In this document: positions 6,827 through 15,249 of the stretch, piece after piece
Numbering within the stretch: position 1 is the stretch's first letter
Layout of the letters: each line of letters starts with the position of its first letter
Assembly: GCA_963787415.1 (NCBI GenBank)
Contig: CAWBCO010000002.1
Location: 496,001-560,000, forward strand
DNA from: CAVUWL01 sp963787415
GTDB lineage: Bacteria > Actinomycetota > Thermoleophilia > Solirubrobacterales > 70-9
Length of the DNA: 64,000 nucleotides
Direction: 5' to 3'
Notes under the pieces: model-generated
Told to the model about the DNA's origin: nothing
Databases searched by the model: none
What the model saw: only the letters and a program-made list of their open reading frames with translations
Position numbers and translations under genes: made by a program

Positions 6827-9004
6827 TCAGGACTTGGCACCGATATTTTTGCAAGCTGCTGGATCGAGCAGTCCGTTGACCTTGAAAACGTAATCAGGCT
6901 CGGGGGTGACCTTGGGCTCGGCGATGATTTGCTTGAGGACCGGATCGGTCTTCAGCCAAGCGTAGATCGGGTAAGAGTAGGGCGACGTGGAGGAGTCCTG
7001 GGTGTATTTGCTGAGGATCAGATAGTCGTAGTGTCCGGCATTGACACGGCGGCGAAACTGCGGACAGCTGGTTGCGAGCCGGTAGGCGCCATAGGGACCC
7101 GGAACACCGATGTACTGGACAAAGTTGGAGAGGTCCGCACCGTAGAAGCCGTACTGGCCGAAGAAGATCGCCCCAGAGCCAGCGATCCCGATCCGTTTGT
7201 CATGTTGACGGCGGGCAAACACGTAGGCGCGCTTGGGCCCACCGCCACCGAGAAAGAGGCTCGGATCCGTGTAATGCTGGTCGAAGTATCCTACCTCCTC
7301 TCCGCGGCCGAGGATCACTCCCAAAAGCACCACTGCGGCAATCACCATTGCCATCGCGCCGCGGCTGACCTGGCTGCGAGCCCGTAGCAACGAGAGGGCG
7401 GTGGGCGTCCAAACCAGCGCCAGCACCAGGAAAACGGTGCCGATGATGTAGCCGAGATGCACGTGTGGCGAGGCCAAAACAGTAACCGCAAAAACAACCG
7501 CCAAAAAGATCAGGGTCTGCCAAGCACGCTTGTCGGGCGCTCGCAGCGGGCGAGCAAGGGGAAGCACCAGCAGTGCCAAGATCAGGCCCGGGGTCAGATA
7601 GCGGGTGTTGGTAAAGAATCCGGTCGGTGAGCCCTGGGCTCCGGCAGCGGTGAGTGGCGTGAAAACGTAGACAATCGCGGTCAGCAGGGCGGCGACTGCT
7701 AGCACCCTCAGGATCGAGTTGCGCGAGCGAAATGCAATGTAGACAACAGCAGCGAAAGCGGCGATCAAGATCAGCGGAAAAAGCGGCCCGAACGCGTTGT
7801 CGAGCTGGGGGAAGAACCACTTGCGGTAAACCGTGAGGTCAAAGAGGTAGTGCGATACGGCGAAGCGAGGTCTGGGATCGAGCGGCATCTGATTGGGACG
7901 AGGCAGGATCCCGGCCCAGCCGATTTGGGGGATCGGATTTCCCCCGCTATTTAGCGCGGCCCGCACATACCAGTAACCGCCAATAGCGAAGGTCGAAAGC
8001 CCCATCACCCAAGCGGTGGTCAGGCGTCGCCCCTTGCCACTGAAGAGCACGACGCCGACCGTGATCGCGGCAACGGGTATTAGAAAGGTTAGCTTCACCG
8101 ATGCTGCCAGTCCGGCTGCTATACCGGCGAGTACCAACGGCCCCGTGTCGAGCAAAGGCCGATCGCGCTCCGGTGCGTCCAAGACCGCCGCTCCCGATGC
8201 TGGAGCGCGGCGCTGATGACCATTGATTAGGAAGGCGGCAAAGGCAACCAGAAAAGCGAGACCCATGATGTCGTTGCGTCCCTCCCCTGGCTGCAACTGG
8301 ATCAGGACTCCAGAGTCGAGCACAATCGCCGAAGCAACCAGGGTGGCTGGTCCAACCTTGTAGGGACGCCCCACACACCAGCTGGCGAGCAGAGCAATCG
8401 CCAACCACGCCAGGTTGATCAGCGGCGAGAGCCAGTCGGTATGCATCAGCAAGATCCCGGCCGCGTGGATCAGCTCCGAACTCTGCGGATAAAACCAAGC
8501 TGCAAGCCGAAGTGGATCGGTGTAGATGAGGTGAACCGTCGAGTGTTCCTGCGCCATCCGCGCCGCAAATGGCATGTGGTACCAGGTCGTATCGCCGCCA
8601 AACATTCCCTGCTGGAGGCTTAACAGGGCCGGGACCGTCCACTCGGCGACGTTTATCGATGCCACCGCAACTGCTATCCAGAGGGCGACCCTCTGCACCT
8701 TCGGAGCTTCAATTGCGGCTGCGTCGTGTGGCGCCCTGCGCCAGCCGACCAGGGCGGCAAGCAGGCCCACGGCGATGCAGACGACAACGATCCAGCCAAG
8801 CCGCAGGATGCTCAAGCTGCCAAGCAGCTCCAACGAAAGGGTTAGCAGGGCAACGGCGATCGTGATGTCGCCGAGGCGGGCAAGCGCGCCGGAGAACTCG
8901 GGCACGATCCAACGCCGCAGCCAGAAACCACCAAGGCCGAGCGCAGAGAGAATGCCGAGGACGGCCAAGCAGCCGCCGATATAGGAGCCGAGGGAGGGGG
9001 TCAC
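6827..9004 (-). CDS. Polytopic membrane protein, GT-C glycosyltransferase-like
   Basis: A 725-residue integral membrane protein with about 12-14 hydrophobic segments across the first 580 residues and a soluble C-terminal domain (about 590-725) containing several cysteines. An early extracytoplasmic loop carries GGDTTWYHMPFAARMAQ, an Asp followed shortly by His as in lipid-phosphate-sugar-dependent GT-C transferases (ArnT/PMT fold). This suggests transfer of a sugar from a polyprenyl-phosphate donor to an envelope acceptor, but the acceptor is unknown. The start is GTG 9004 (MTPSLGSYIGG). It is followed on the same strand by the aldo/keto reductase 79 bp downstream and preceded by msrA. Confidence 0.65.
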   Translation of the reverse strand: MTPSLGSYIGGCLAVLGILSALGLGGFWLRRWIVPEFSGALARLGDITIAVALLTLSLELLGSLSILRLGWIVVVCIAVGLLAALVGWRRAPHDAAAIEAPKVQRVALWIAVAVASINVAEWTVPALLSLQQGMFGGDTTWYHMPFAARMAQEHSTVHLIYTDPLRLAAWFYPQSSELIHAAGILLMHTDWLSPLINLAWLAIALLASWCVGRPYKVGPATLVASAIVLDSGVLIQLQPGEGRNDIMGLAFLVAFAAFLINGHQRRAPASGAAVLDAPERDRPLLDTGPLVLAGIAAGLAASVKLTFLIPVAAITVGVVLFSGKGRRLTTAWVMGLSTFAIGGYWYVRAALNSGGNPIPQIGWAGILPRPNQMPLDPRPRFAVSHYLFDLTVYRKWFFPQLDNAFGPLFPLILIAAFAAVVYIAFRSRNSILRVLAVAALLTAIVYVFTPLTAAGAQGSPTGFFTNTRYLTPGLILALLVLPLARPLRAPDKRAWQTLIFLAVVFAVTVLASPHVHLGYIIGTVFLVLALVWTPTALSLLRARSQVSRGAMAMVIAAVVLLGVILGRGEEVGYFDQHYTDPSLFLGGGGPKRAYVFARRQHDKRIGIAGSGAIFFGQYGFYGADLSNFVQYIGVPGPYGAYRLATSCPQFRRRVNAGHYDYLILSKYTQDSSTSPYSYPIYAWLKTDPVLKQIIAEPKVTPEPDYVFKVNGLLDPAACKNIGAKS

Positions 9005-9040
9005 CGGCGCGAGATGCTATTCGGCGCGGCGGTTTACCCG

Positions 9041-9718
9041 CTAGGAGGCGGCAGCTGGGATGCGGCAGGACACCCCGGTTCCGGCCAGTCCGCAGTAGCC
9101 ATTTGGCACCTTGTCCAGATACTGCTGGTGATAGCCCTCGGCGTAGTAAAACGGGCCCGCCGGCTCTACCTCGGTGGTGATCGGCTCGCGCCCTGCGGTT
9201 CGCAGCGCCTCACCGTAGGCACGAAGGGCCGCCTCAGCTGCCGCCTTTTGTGCATCGCTGGCGTAGTAAATGCCGGAGCGATATTGCGTGCCAACATCGT
9301 TGCCTTGGCGCATCCCCTGGGTCGGGTCATGCTCCTCGAAAAAGACCTTGAGCAGTTCCGCGTAGGAGGTCCTTGTCGGATCAAACGCAACCAGAACCGC
9401 CTCGGCGTGACCCGTGCGTCCGCTACAGACCTCCTCATATGTCGGATTTGGAGTGACCCCGTTCATGTAGCCAACCGCTGTCGTATAGACCCCATCGAGA
9501 TCCCAGAAGAGCCGCTCGGCTCCCCAAAAGCAGCCAAGCGCGAAATAGGCGACCTCGATCCCGCTGGGGAACGGTGGCTCAAGCGCGGTGCCCAGGACCG
9601 CATGGGGCTCGAGCGCCTCGAAAAGGCGCTCGCTACGCCCGGGCAATGCCTGCTCGGCGGTAGGCATTTGCACTTTTTGCGGATTCAGCATCGTGATCAG
9701 CCTGCCGAGCTTACTCAT
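9041..9718 (-). CDS. msrA: Peptide-methionine (S)-S-oxide reductase MsrA
   Basis: Repairs oxidised proteins by reducing the S-epimer of methionine sulfoxide with thioredoxin as electron donor. The 225-residue protein has an N-terminal extension of about 50 residues and then the MsrA core. The catalytic motif GCFWG is at residues 62-66 with nucleophile C63; other core motifs are YMNGVTPNPTYEEVCSGRTGHAEAV, FFEEHDPTQ and GTQYRSGIYY. The C-terminal segment has Cys in NGYCGLAGTGVSC, suitable as resolving cysteines. Start at ATG 9718; MLNPQ is a possible later start. It is co-directional with the GT-C-like gene, 36 bp upstream of it. Confidence 0.95.
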   Translation of the reverse strand: MSKLGRLITMLNPQKVQMPTAEQALPGRSERLFEALEPHAVLGTALEPPFPSGIEVAYFALGCFWGAERLFWDLDGVYTTAVGYMNGVTPNPTYEEVCSGRTGHAEAVLVAFDPTRTSYAELLKVFFEEHDPTQGMRQGNDVGTQYRSGIYYASDAQKAAAEAALRAYGEALRTAGREPITTEVEPAGPFYYAEGYHQQYLDKVPNGYCGLAGTGVSCRIPAAAS

Positions 9719-10069
9719 ACCCAGACGTTACCGAGGCCAGCGTCTCGACCGGACCCTGGCCCGCCATGAGAACTCGCAACACCGACGGTGGGCCCAATGG
9801 GTCTCGCTCAGATGGCTCAGATCATGGGCAGGACGCACGCGCGATCCCGGGACAAACCAGCCCGCCGCTCGCCCGACTCGGCCGAGGGCAAATCGGCCGA
9901 GGTCGTTGCCACGGCCCAAATCGATCCACTCGCCACCTATCGCAACTAGCCACATGCCCTCTGAGTCCTGCCCTATCAAGTTCATTGCGGGGCTCTGTCG
10001 CAGTAGAGTTAATCGATCGGTTGCCTCGTCGTTCTCTTTGCCTTCATCTCACCGCGGCTGGCACTAGTC
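9719..10069. other. Gap without a convincing gene
   Basis: Region between the divergent msrA and the small membrane-protein gene. A minus-strand frame (9728-9985) begins plausibly but becomes an Arg/Trp/His-rich string with no recognisable features, so it was not accepted. The promoters of both flanking genes must lie here. Confidence 0.4.
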
Positions 10070-10291
10070 GTGATATGGCTCTTCACCGACCTCCTGAACC
10101 GCGCCTTTGAGAGCGCGTTAGTCCCGGTCATTGGATTCTTTCTGCTGCCGTGGACAACGCTTGCCTATGTCGCGATGTGGAGTTCCTCCAACCATGTCAG
10201 GGGCTTTGAGTGGTTCATCGTGATCCTCGCCTTCCTGATCGACCTCGGCTCCTACGCCAGAGGGGGCCGACGACGAACGGCGAACGGCTAA
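10070..10291 (+). CDS. Small two-helix membrane protein
   Basis: A 73-residue protein starting at GTG 10070 with two clear hydrophobic segments (about residues 15-37 and 47-62) and a basic C-terminus (ARGGRRRTANG). The sequence MIWLFTDLLNRAFESALVPV with an LPWTTLAYV motif is of a type repeatedly seen as a conserved hypothetical in actinomycetes, with no known role. It converges with the gene at 10288-10554, overlapping it by 4 bp. Confidence 0.7.
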   Translation: MIWLFTDLLNRAFESALVPVIGFFLLPWTTLAYVAMWSSSNHVRGFEWFIVILAFLIDLGSYARGGRRRTANG

Positions 10292-10554
10292 TCGGAATAC
10301 GCAAGGCGAACGTGCGCTTTGCCGACAACCGCGAATGGTCGTTCGATCACCTTGCCGGTGTCCAAGGTGGTGATCTCGACATTGGTCAATGGGATGAACT
10401 CTTGTCCTCCGCGGTTGAGCGCGTCTGAGAAACGGCCTTGGTAACCGTCCGGGGGCAAGGCTACGTCACCAACGACAAGCTGCCGGTCGGTTTCGAAGAC
10501 CGCGCGCTCAACCCGGGCCGCAATTCGCTCGCCATCCTCTATCAGGCTGACCAT
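10288..10554 (-). CDS. Small conserved protein, DUF6812-like
   Basis: An 88-residue soluble protein starting at ATG 10554. It lacks membrane segments and cysteines. The pattern GERIAARVERAVFETDR followed by LPPDGYQGRFSDALN and EFIPLTNVEI, ending HVRLAYSD, matches a small conserved family of beta-strand proteins found in Thermoleophilia-type genomes (I recall it as DUF6812, a memory-based assignment). Function is unknown; the fold is probably PilZ-like or a small beta barrel, which is speculation. It overlaps the 3' end of the convergent small membrane-protein gene by 4 bp. Confidence 0.65.
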   Translation of the reverse strand: MVSLIEDGERIAARVERAVFETDRQLVVGDVALPPDGYQGRFSDALNRGGQEFIPLTNVEITTLDTGKVIERPFAVVGKAHVRLAYSD

Positions 10555-10917
10555 TAGACAGCATTAGGTCGGACGGAACTGAAGCGGCCTCCACGATGAA
10601 GTCTCAACGCGCACCAGAGCATCCAGCTCAATTACGCACCAACCACCTAGATCATCGCGGTTTGCACAGCAAACGCCAGCCGAACAGCCGTTGATACAAG
10701 CGTCATCCATTTGGGAGCACAAAACGAACGGATAAAACATCTGCTCCGCAGGAATTTACAACCACCTCGATCAGGGTCGGCGTATGCGATCTGGGAACCA
10801 GGCAAGTCTACCCGCGAGTTTGAATCGCCTTTGATGAGGATGGCTTGTAGCGACCAAGCCGGGCCCCGTCCATGACAGGAAGTCGGTGCTTAGGCAAGGA
10901 CATCCGCCGAGCTTTGC
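10555..10917. other. Gap without a convincing gene
   Basis: No frame in this AT-richer stretch shows coding features. It lies upstream of the DUF6812-like gene, so its left end should contain that gene's promoter; the rest is unexplained. Confidence 0.4.
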
Positions 10918-11343
10918 TCAGCTCCCACTGACGGTTGTCAAGACAATCACTGGAATAACCCGATCGGCCTGCTTCTCGTAATCGGCAAACTGCGGCACGC
11001 GCTCGACCTGCGTACGGTAGAGACGCTCGCGCTCCGCACCGCTCGCCTCGGTTGCGACCACGGCGATTTCCTCGGTCCCGACCTCGATCCTAGCCTTAGG
11101 CTGGGCCTTTAGATTGTGGTACCAGTCGGGGTTTCTCGGTGCTCCGGCCTTGGAGGCAAAAATCACGTAGCGCTCGCCATCGCGCTGGTAGGCAAGTGGG
11201 TTGGTACGACTCTTCCCGGATTTTGCACCGGTGTGGTGGAGAAGCAGCAGCGGCATCCCCTCGAACATTCCACCGATTCGCCCTTCGTTGGCGTGGAACT
11301 CCTCGATAATCTTGGCGTTGAAATCCGACTGCGAAGGGGACAT
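10918..11343 (-). CDS. Deazaflavin (F420)-dependent nitroreductase-family protein
   Basis: A 141-residue protein of the split-beta-barrel deazaflavin-dependent oxidoreductase group typified by mycobacterial Ddn, which use reduced coenzyme F420 to reduce quinones or other acceptors. Signatures are LLLHHTGAKSGKSRTNPLAY, then YVIFASKAGAPRNPDWYHNL and ARIEVGTEEIAV; the KSGKSR and the PxWYHNL stretches are in the F420-binding region of the family. Length is typical. The presence of the family implies that the organism makes F420, as most actinomycetes do. The substrate cannot be predicted. It stands alone between two long gaps. Confidence 0.9.
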   Translation of the reverse strand: MSPSQSDFNAKIIEEFHANEGRIGGMFEGMPLLLLHHTGAKSGKSRTNPLAYQRDGERYVIFASKAGAPRNPDWYHNLKAQPKARIEVGTEEIAVVATEASGAERERLYRTQVERVPQFADYEKQADRVIPVIVLTTVSGS

Positions 11344-12011
11344 CGCGCTCCTCGAGATCTATGGAAGGGCCTTGAAGACCACCTCAGTTTAGCTGGCTTA
11401 ATCGGGGACACGCGTCATCAACCACCCCTCAGAGCGACGCATGGACTCAGGTTTGGATCGACATACTCCGGCGTCGGCCCCAGCGCTTGGTCGTTGTTTC
11501 CATCCTCAGCCCGTAGGCGCGCGCAACCGCTATTTTCGGGGGTTGGACGGGTCATATGCTGGCGTCAACTTCCAATCGAGGGTCGCTCGCGACGTGCCTC
11601 ATTTCAATTCCAACGGCGGCGCCACGATCGCTTTCGGCAGGGCTGGGATAGACCGGCGGTGTCCTGGTGCACTTCGCGCGATCACCCAGAATCGCGGCCG
11701 AGGTAACAGCAACGACGATGGTCTCCGCCAGATCGAAAAGTTTAGATTGCCGCGCTAATCGTCGCGATCCATGACCCGCAAGGGAAGAACTACCCAACGG
11801 CAGCTTACTCGCGTGGGATGAGCTGAAACGTCGAGATCGCCCGATTTGCCTTGGCCCTTCTCGGCGATGGTCCGAACAAGCGGCGAACAAAGTTTGCCAG
11901 GATTTCATGCCTGCGGGTTGGGGTACTCCAGCTGCTTCGCTCGACTCGGCCTCTCATATCGTCCCGCGATCTAACGGCTGCTTTGCCCTTTCCAAAGCCA
12001 CTTCCTAAGAA
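11344..12011. other. Longest gap in the window, no convincing gene
   Basis: About 670 bp between the F420-type reductase and tRNA-Pro. Frames on both strands have atypical composition and no recognisable motifs. The gap lies directly downstream of the 3' end of the tRNA, the usual side for integrative elements, but no integrase, repeat of the tRNA end, or mobile-element gene was seen. Confidence 0.45.
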
Positions 12012-12086
12012 TCGGGGCGGCTGGATTTGAACCAGCGGTCTCCTGCCCCCAAAGCAGGCGCGTTAACCAGGCTTCGCTACGCCCCG
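12012..12086 (-). tRNA. tRNA-Pro (anticodon UGG)
   Basis: Read on the minus strand, this folds into a standard cloverleaf. The acceptor stem CGGGGCG (12080-12086) pairs perfectly with CGCCCCG (12013-12019) and the discriminator base is A. The anticodon stem CCTGC/GCAGG closes the loop TTTGGGG, giving anticodon TGG at 12051-12049. The T-arm contains GGTTCAAATCC. CCA is not encoded, consistent with the cca nucleotidyltransferase gene at 45781. Confidence 0.96.
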
Positions 12087-12158
12087 AGTGGCCCAGTTTA
12101 GAGCGGTTTCGGCGCCGGAGACGGGACCGCTGCAAGACAACCGCTAGCGTTTGCGGCG

Positions 12159-13442
12159 ATGGCAGACGTCCAACCGTTCAAGGCCCTGCACTACGACCTC
12201 GACGTAGTCGGCTCGCTCGAGGCGGTTGCCTCTCCTCCCTATGACGTGATCGACGCCTCCCAGCGCGCAGATCTACTTGAGCGGTCCCCCTACAACGCGG
12301 TCGCGATAGACCTGCCGAAACCCTACGATGAGAGTGGGCCCACACAATCCGGCGCTGAGAACCCCTACACAATCGCCGCCAAAACGATTGCGACCTGGCG
12401 CAAAGTTGGTGCCCTGGTCGAAGATCCCGAGCCCGCGATATGGGCGCTGACCCAGGAGTACACGGCACCCGACGGCACCACCCATACACGCCACGGCATC
12501 CTTGTTCGCGTCCGGATAGAGGACTATTCCGCCGGGGGAATCCGTCCGCACGAGCGAACCCTTCCCGGGCCCAGGCAGGACCGCCTTGAGCTGACCCGAG
12601 CCACTCGCCAGAACCTCTCGCCAATTTTCTCGCTGAGCGCCGAGGACGCCTGGCCGCTGGTTGAACCCGCGACAAAAGGGGCTCCTTGGGGGAAGGTCAC
12701 CGACGATAGCGGCACGGTAAACCGGCTCTGGCGGATCGGCGACCCGGCGATCCATGCGGCCGTCACCGAGCGACTAGCAGGTGCTGAGCTGCTGATCGCC
12801 GACGGCCACCATCGCTACGAGACAGCCCGTGCCTACCGCGACGAGATGGGCGGTGCGGGCGCCCACAGCTACACGCTGATGGCGCTGACCGCGCTAGATG
12901 ACCCGGGCTTGACCGTATTTCCCACCCACCGCCTGCTTTCTGGTTTTAAGGAGGATCGCGAGCGCCAGCAACGGTTTGGCAACGGATTACGCGATCTCTT
13001 CGAGGTCAGCGAGGTCGCGATCGAGGAGATCGATCCGAGTGGCGAGGACGGTGTCGGGGTTTTCGGCCTGTTTGATTCCCACCACCAATGCGGGTACCGC
13101 CTGAGGCTGAAGGATCCTCTCGAGTTGGATCGCAAGCTGCTCGGCAAGCCCGAGGCTTACCGGCGCCTCGACACGGCGATCTTGGAGACCTTGGTGTTAA
13201 GGGACCTGGCGGGGCTGAGCGAAGGCGATATTGCTGCCAAGCGCGGCATCGGCTATGCCAAGAGCGTGCCCGACGCACTCTCCCTGCTCGAGAAGGGAAC
13301 CTTTGACGTCGCCTTCTTCCTGCGCCCAATCCCGGTCGACCAGGTTCGGGCGATCGCCGAGACTGACGAGAACATGCCGCCAAAGTCGACCTACTTTTTT
13401 CCCAAGGTGATGACCGGGTTGGTCTTTAACCCTCTCGAGTGA
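12159..13442 (+). CDS. DUF1015 family protein
   Basis: A 427-residue soluble protein of the widespread DUF1015 family. Features typical of the family are the N-terminal PFKALHYD, the motif SPPYDVID, NAVAIDLP with a following acidic loop, IRPHERTLPGPRQDRLEL and ADGHHRYETARAYRD. The conserved His/Glu/Arg set (HER, DGHHRYET) looks catalytic, suggesting an enzyme, but the reaction is not established as far as I know. It starts at ATG 12159 and is followed 24 bp later by the cobalamin adenosyltransferase gene, so the two are probably co-transcribed. Confidence 0.93.
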   Translation: MADVQPFKALHYDLDVVGSLEAVASPPYDVIDASQRADLLERSPYNAVAIDLPKPYDESGPTQSGAENPYTIAAKTIATWRKVGALVEDPEPAIWALTQEYTAPDGTTHTRHGILVRVRIEDYSAGGIRPHERTLPGPRQDRLELTRATRQNLSPIFSLSAEDAWPLVEPATKGAPWGKVTDDSGTVNRLWRIGDPAIHAAVTERLAGAELLIADGHHRYETARAYRDEMGGAGAHSYTLMALTALDDPGLTVFPTHRLLSGFKEDRERQQRFGNGLRDLFEVSEVAIEEIDPSGEDGVGVFGLFDSHHQCGYRLRLKDPLELDRKLLGKPEAYRRLDTAILETLVLRDLAGLSEGDIAAKRGIGYAKSVPDALSLLEKGTFDVAFFLRPIPVDQVRAIAETDENMPPKSTYFFPKVMTGLVFNPLE

Positions 13443-13466
13443 GGCCAGCGCTCTAGGATCGAGGTT

Positions 13467-14033
13467 ATGGTGAAGATCTACACCCGCAAGGGCGATGACG
13501 GCACCACCTCGTTGTGGTACGGGGGCCGCATCCCCAAGCACCATGGACGCACCGAAGCCTACGGCTCACTCGATGAGGCCTGCTCGGCGCTGGGCCTAGC
13601 CCGCGCGTTCTGCGCAGCCACGGACGCCGAGCTGGCCGCTGACATCCTTCATCTTCAAGACAATATTTTCGTCGCCGGCGCCGAGCTTGCTACGGCTTTG
13701 GAGGCAGCGGATCGACTACAAGACGGGATTAGCCGCACCAGTGAGCCGATGGTCAAAGGAATCGAGGAGCGGATCGACCACTACATGTCCCGGGTCAACC
13801 TTCCCGCACAGTTCGTGATCCCCGGCGGCAACCGGCTCTCGGCCCAGCTCGATATCGCCCGCACCGTGATCCGCCGCGCGGAGCGCTCGATTGCCGCTCT
13901 GGCAGATGAAGGCGAGCTCGCCAGTGAAACCGTGCTGCGTTTCGTCAACCGCGCCTCCGATCTTGCCTTCGCCTTCGCGCGCTATGCCGACGTCGGCGAT
14001 CCGGCTCTTTTTGAAGGCCGGCGCAAGGCCTAG
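13467..14033 (+). CDS. PduO-type cob(I)alamin adenosyltransferase
   Basis: Transfers the adenosyl group of ATP to cob(I)alamin to form adenosylcobalamin. The 188-residue protein is full length for PduO/MMAB-type enzymes. The N-terminal MVKIYTRKGDDGTTSL is the ATP-binding loop, followed by RTEAYGSLDEACSALG; the C-terminal helix pair contains FVIPGGN and ARTVIRRAERS, with the conserved Arg/Glu needed for catalysis. It implies use of B12-dependent enzymes elsewhere in the genome. The OsmC-like gene begins only 4 bp downstream of its stop, so they are in one operon. Confidence 0.95.
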   Translation: MVKIYTRKGDDGTTSLWYGGRIPKHHGRTEAYGSLDEACSALGLARAFCAATDAELAADILHLQDNIFVAGAELATALEAADRLQDGISRTSEPMVKGIEERIDHYMSRVNLPAQFVIPGGNRLSAQLDIARTVIRRAERSIAALADEGELASETVLRFVNRASDLAFAFARYADVGDPALFEGRRKA

Positions 14034-14037
14034 CAAG

Positions 14038-14436
14038 GTGAAGGTCCTAGCCCGTCGCCAGCAGGGTTTCGCCCATCAGGTAGAGATCGAGGGCGGCCAC
14101 CTGATGACCGTCGACGAGCCGGCTGAGGCCGGCGGAACCGATACCGGTCCCTCCCCCATTCGACTGCTGGCCGCCAGTCTCGCAGCCTGCACGGCGATCA
14201 CGATGGAGATCTATGCGGAGCGAAATGGGTGGGAGATCGGTGCCGTCGAGGTCGGAGTCGAGGTTAGCTATGAGAGCGCTGCGCCAAACGCTTTCGCGGT
14301 CTTCTTCTACGTCCCGCAACAGATCAGCAATGAGCAGAGAGAGCGACTGATGACCGTCGCGAGCAGATGCCCAGTTCACCGCACCCTGGCGGGCGAGACG
14401 CCGGTCACGGTCACCGAGCGCCACGAGCCGCTTTAG
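14038..14436 (+). CDS. OsmC/Ohr family protein
   Basis: Thiol-dependent peroxidase-type fold, predicted to detoxify organic hydroperoxides. I start it at GTG 14038 (132 residues), 4 bp after the preceding stop; a longer frame exists upstream but lies inside the adenosyltransferase gene. The two OsmC cysteines are present: one in the helix AASLAACTAITME and one in SRCPVHRTL. The core PSPIRLLAASLAACTA is characteristic of the YhfA-like OsmC subgroup. The following SDR gene begins immediately after the stop (no intergenic base), indicating translational coupling. Confidence 0.9.
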   Translation: MKVLARRQQGFAHQVEIEGGHLMTVDEPAEAGGTDTGPSPIRLLAASLAACTAITMEIYAERNGWEIGAVEVGVEVSYESAAPNAFAVFFYVPQQISNEQRERLMTVASRCPVHRTLAGETPVTVTERHEPL

Positions 14437-15249
14437 ATGGATCTCGGACTGGCGGGACGCGGCTGTCTCGTCACCGGCGCTAGCCGCGGGATCGGCCGTG
14501 AGACGGCCCGCCTGCTCTGCGCGGAGGGGGCCAACGTGTTGTTGATCGCCCGCAGCGAGAGGCGGGTCAAGGTGGCGGCGGAGGCGGCCTCTGAGGCGGG
14601 GGCAGCAGCCGGGGGGTGGGCTGCGTCCCTCAGCATCGATGTCACAGCCGAGGGCGCCGCAGAGCGAATGGTGGCGGCTGCCAGGGAGCGCTTCGACAGC
14701 CTCGACATTGTCGTCAATAATGCCGGTCGTGCCAGCTGGCGTGACCTCGACGAGGTTCCCGATGAGGACTGGCGAGCTCAGTATGAGCTGAGTGTCATGG
14801 CTCCCATGCGGACAATGCGCGCCGCCGCCCCGGCGATGGCCGAGCGTGGCTGGGGACGCATCGTTAACGTCTGCTCTTCAGCGGCCAAGCGACCCTCCGC
14901 GTCAATGCCGGAGTACTCCGTTGCCAAGGCGGCCGAGCTCTCGCTTTCGCGCCTTTATGCCGAGCGATTTGCAAAGCGGGGAGTTCTCGTCAATGCGATC
15001 TGCCCTGGACCGGTTGCCTCGGAAATGTGGCTCGAGCCGGGCGGTCTACTCGACGGCGCTCAGAAAATGTCGGCTGCGGGGAGCCGCGAGGAGGCACTGG
15101 AGGCAGTAGGAGCCAGGCGCCCGATCGGGCGCCTGGCAGAGGTCGCAGAGATTGCTGCGGCGATCGTCTTCCTCTGCTCGGAGCGCGCCTCATACGTCAG
15201 CGGCGCTGCATGGTCGGTCGACGGAGGTACCGTCCAGGTGATCCTCTGA
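14437..15249 (+). CDS. Short-chain dehydrogenase/reductase
   Basis: NAD(P)-dependent oxidoreductase of the classical SDR family, 270 residues. The cofactor motif is TGASRGIG (residues 13-20), the structural motif NNAG is at 94-97, and the catalytic set is S147 or S148, Y160 and K164 (YSVAK). The C-terminal PIGRLAEVAEIAAAIVFLCS and YVSGAAWSVDGG are typical of FabG-like and sugar/alcohol SDRs. The substrate is not predictable. It starts directly after the OsmC stop and its 3' end overlaps the likely start of the Nudix gene. A 26-bp perfect palindrome lies in its coding sequence at 15112-15137. Confidence 0.93.
   Translation: MDLGLAGRGCLVTGASRGIGRETARLLCAEGANVLLIARSERRVKVAAEAASEAGAAAGGWAASLSIDVTAEGAAERMVAAARERFDSLDIVVNNAGRASWRDLDEVPDEDWRAQYELSVMAPMRTMRAAAPAMAERGWGRIVNVCSSAAKRPSASMPEYSVAKAAELSLSRLYAERFAKRGVLVNAICPGPVASEMWLEPGGLLDGAQKMSAAGSREEALEAVGARRPIGRLAEVAEIAAAIVFLCSERASYVSGAAWSVDGGTVQVIL
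15112..15137. repeat. 26-bp perfect palindrome inside the SDR gene
   Basis: The sequence from 15112 to 15137 equals its own reverse complement, centred on CGATCG with arms GCCAGGCGCC. It encodes part of the conserved ARRPIGRLAE segment, so it may be a chance result of codon choice. As a cruciform or RNA hairpin it has no apparent loop. No second copy was noticed. Confidence 0.6.

Noticed and set aside
9728..9985. Minus-strand frame of 85 codons after msrA
   Set aside because: Begins plausibly but the rest is an Arg/Trp/His-rich string without fold or family resemblance; no Shine-Dalgarno.
11441..11908. Opposed frames in the long gap before tRNA-Pro
   Set aside because: Both are low-quality, overlap each other and have no recognisable features.
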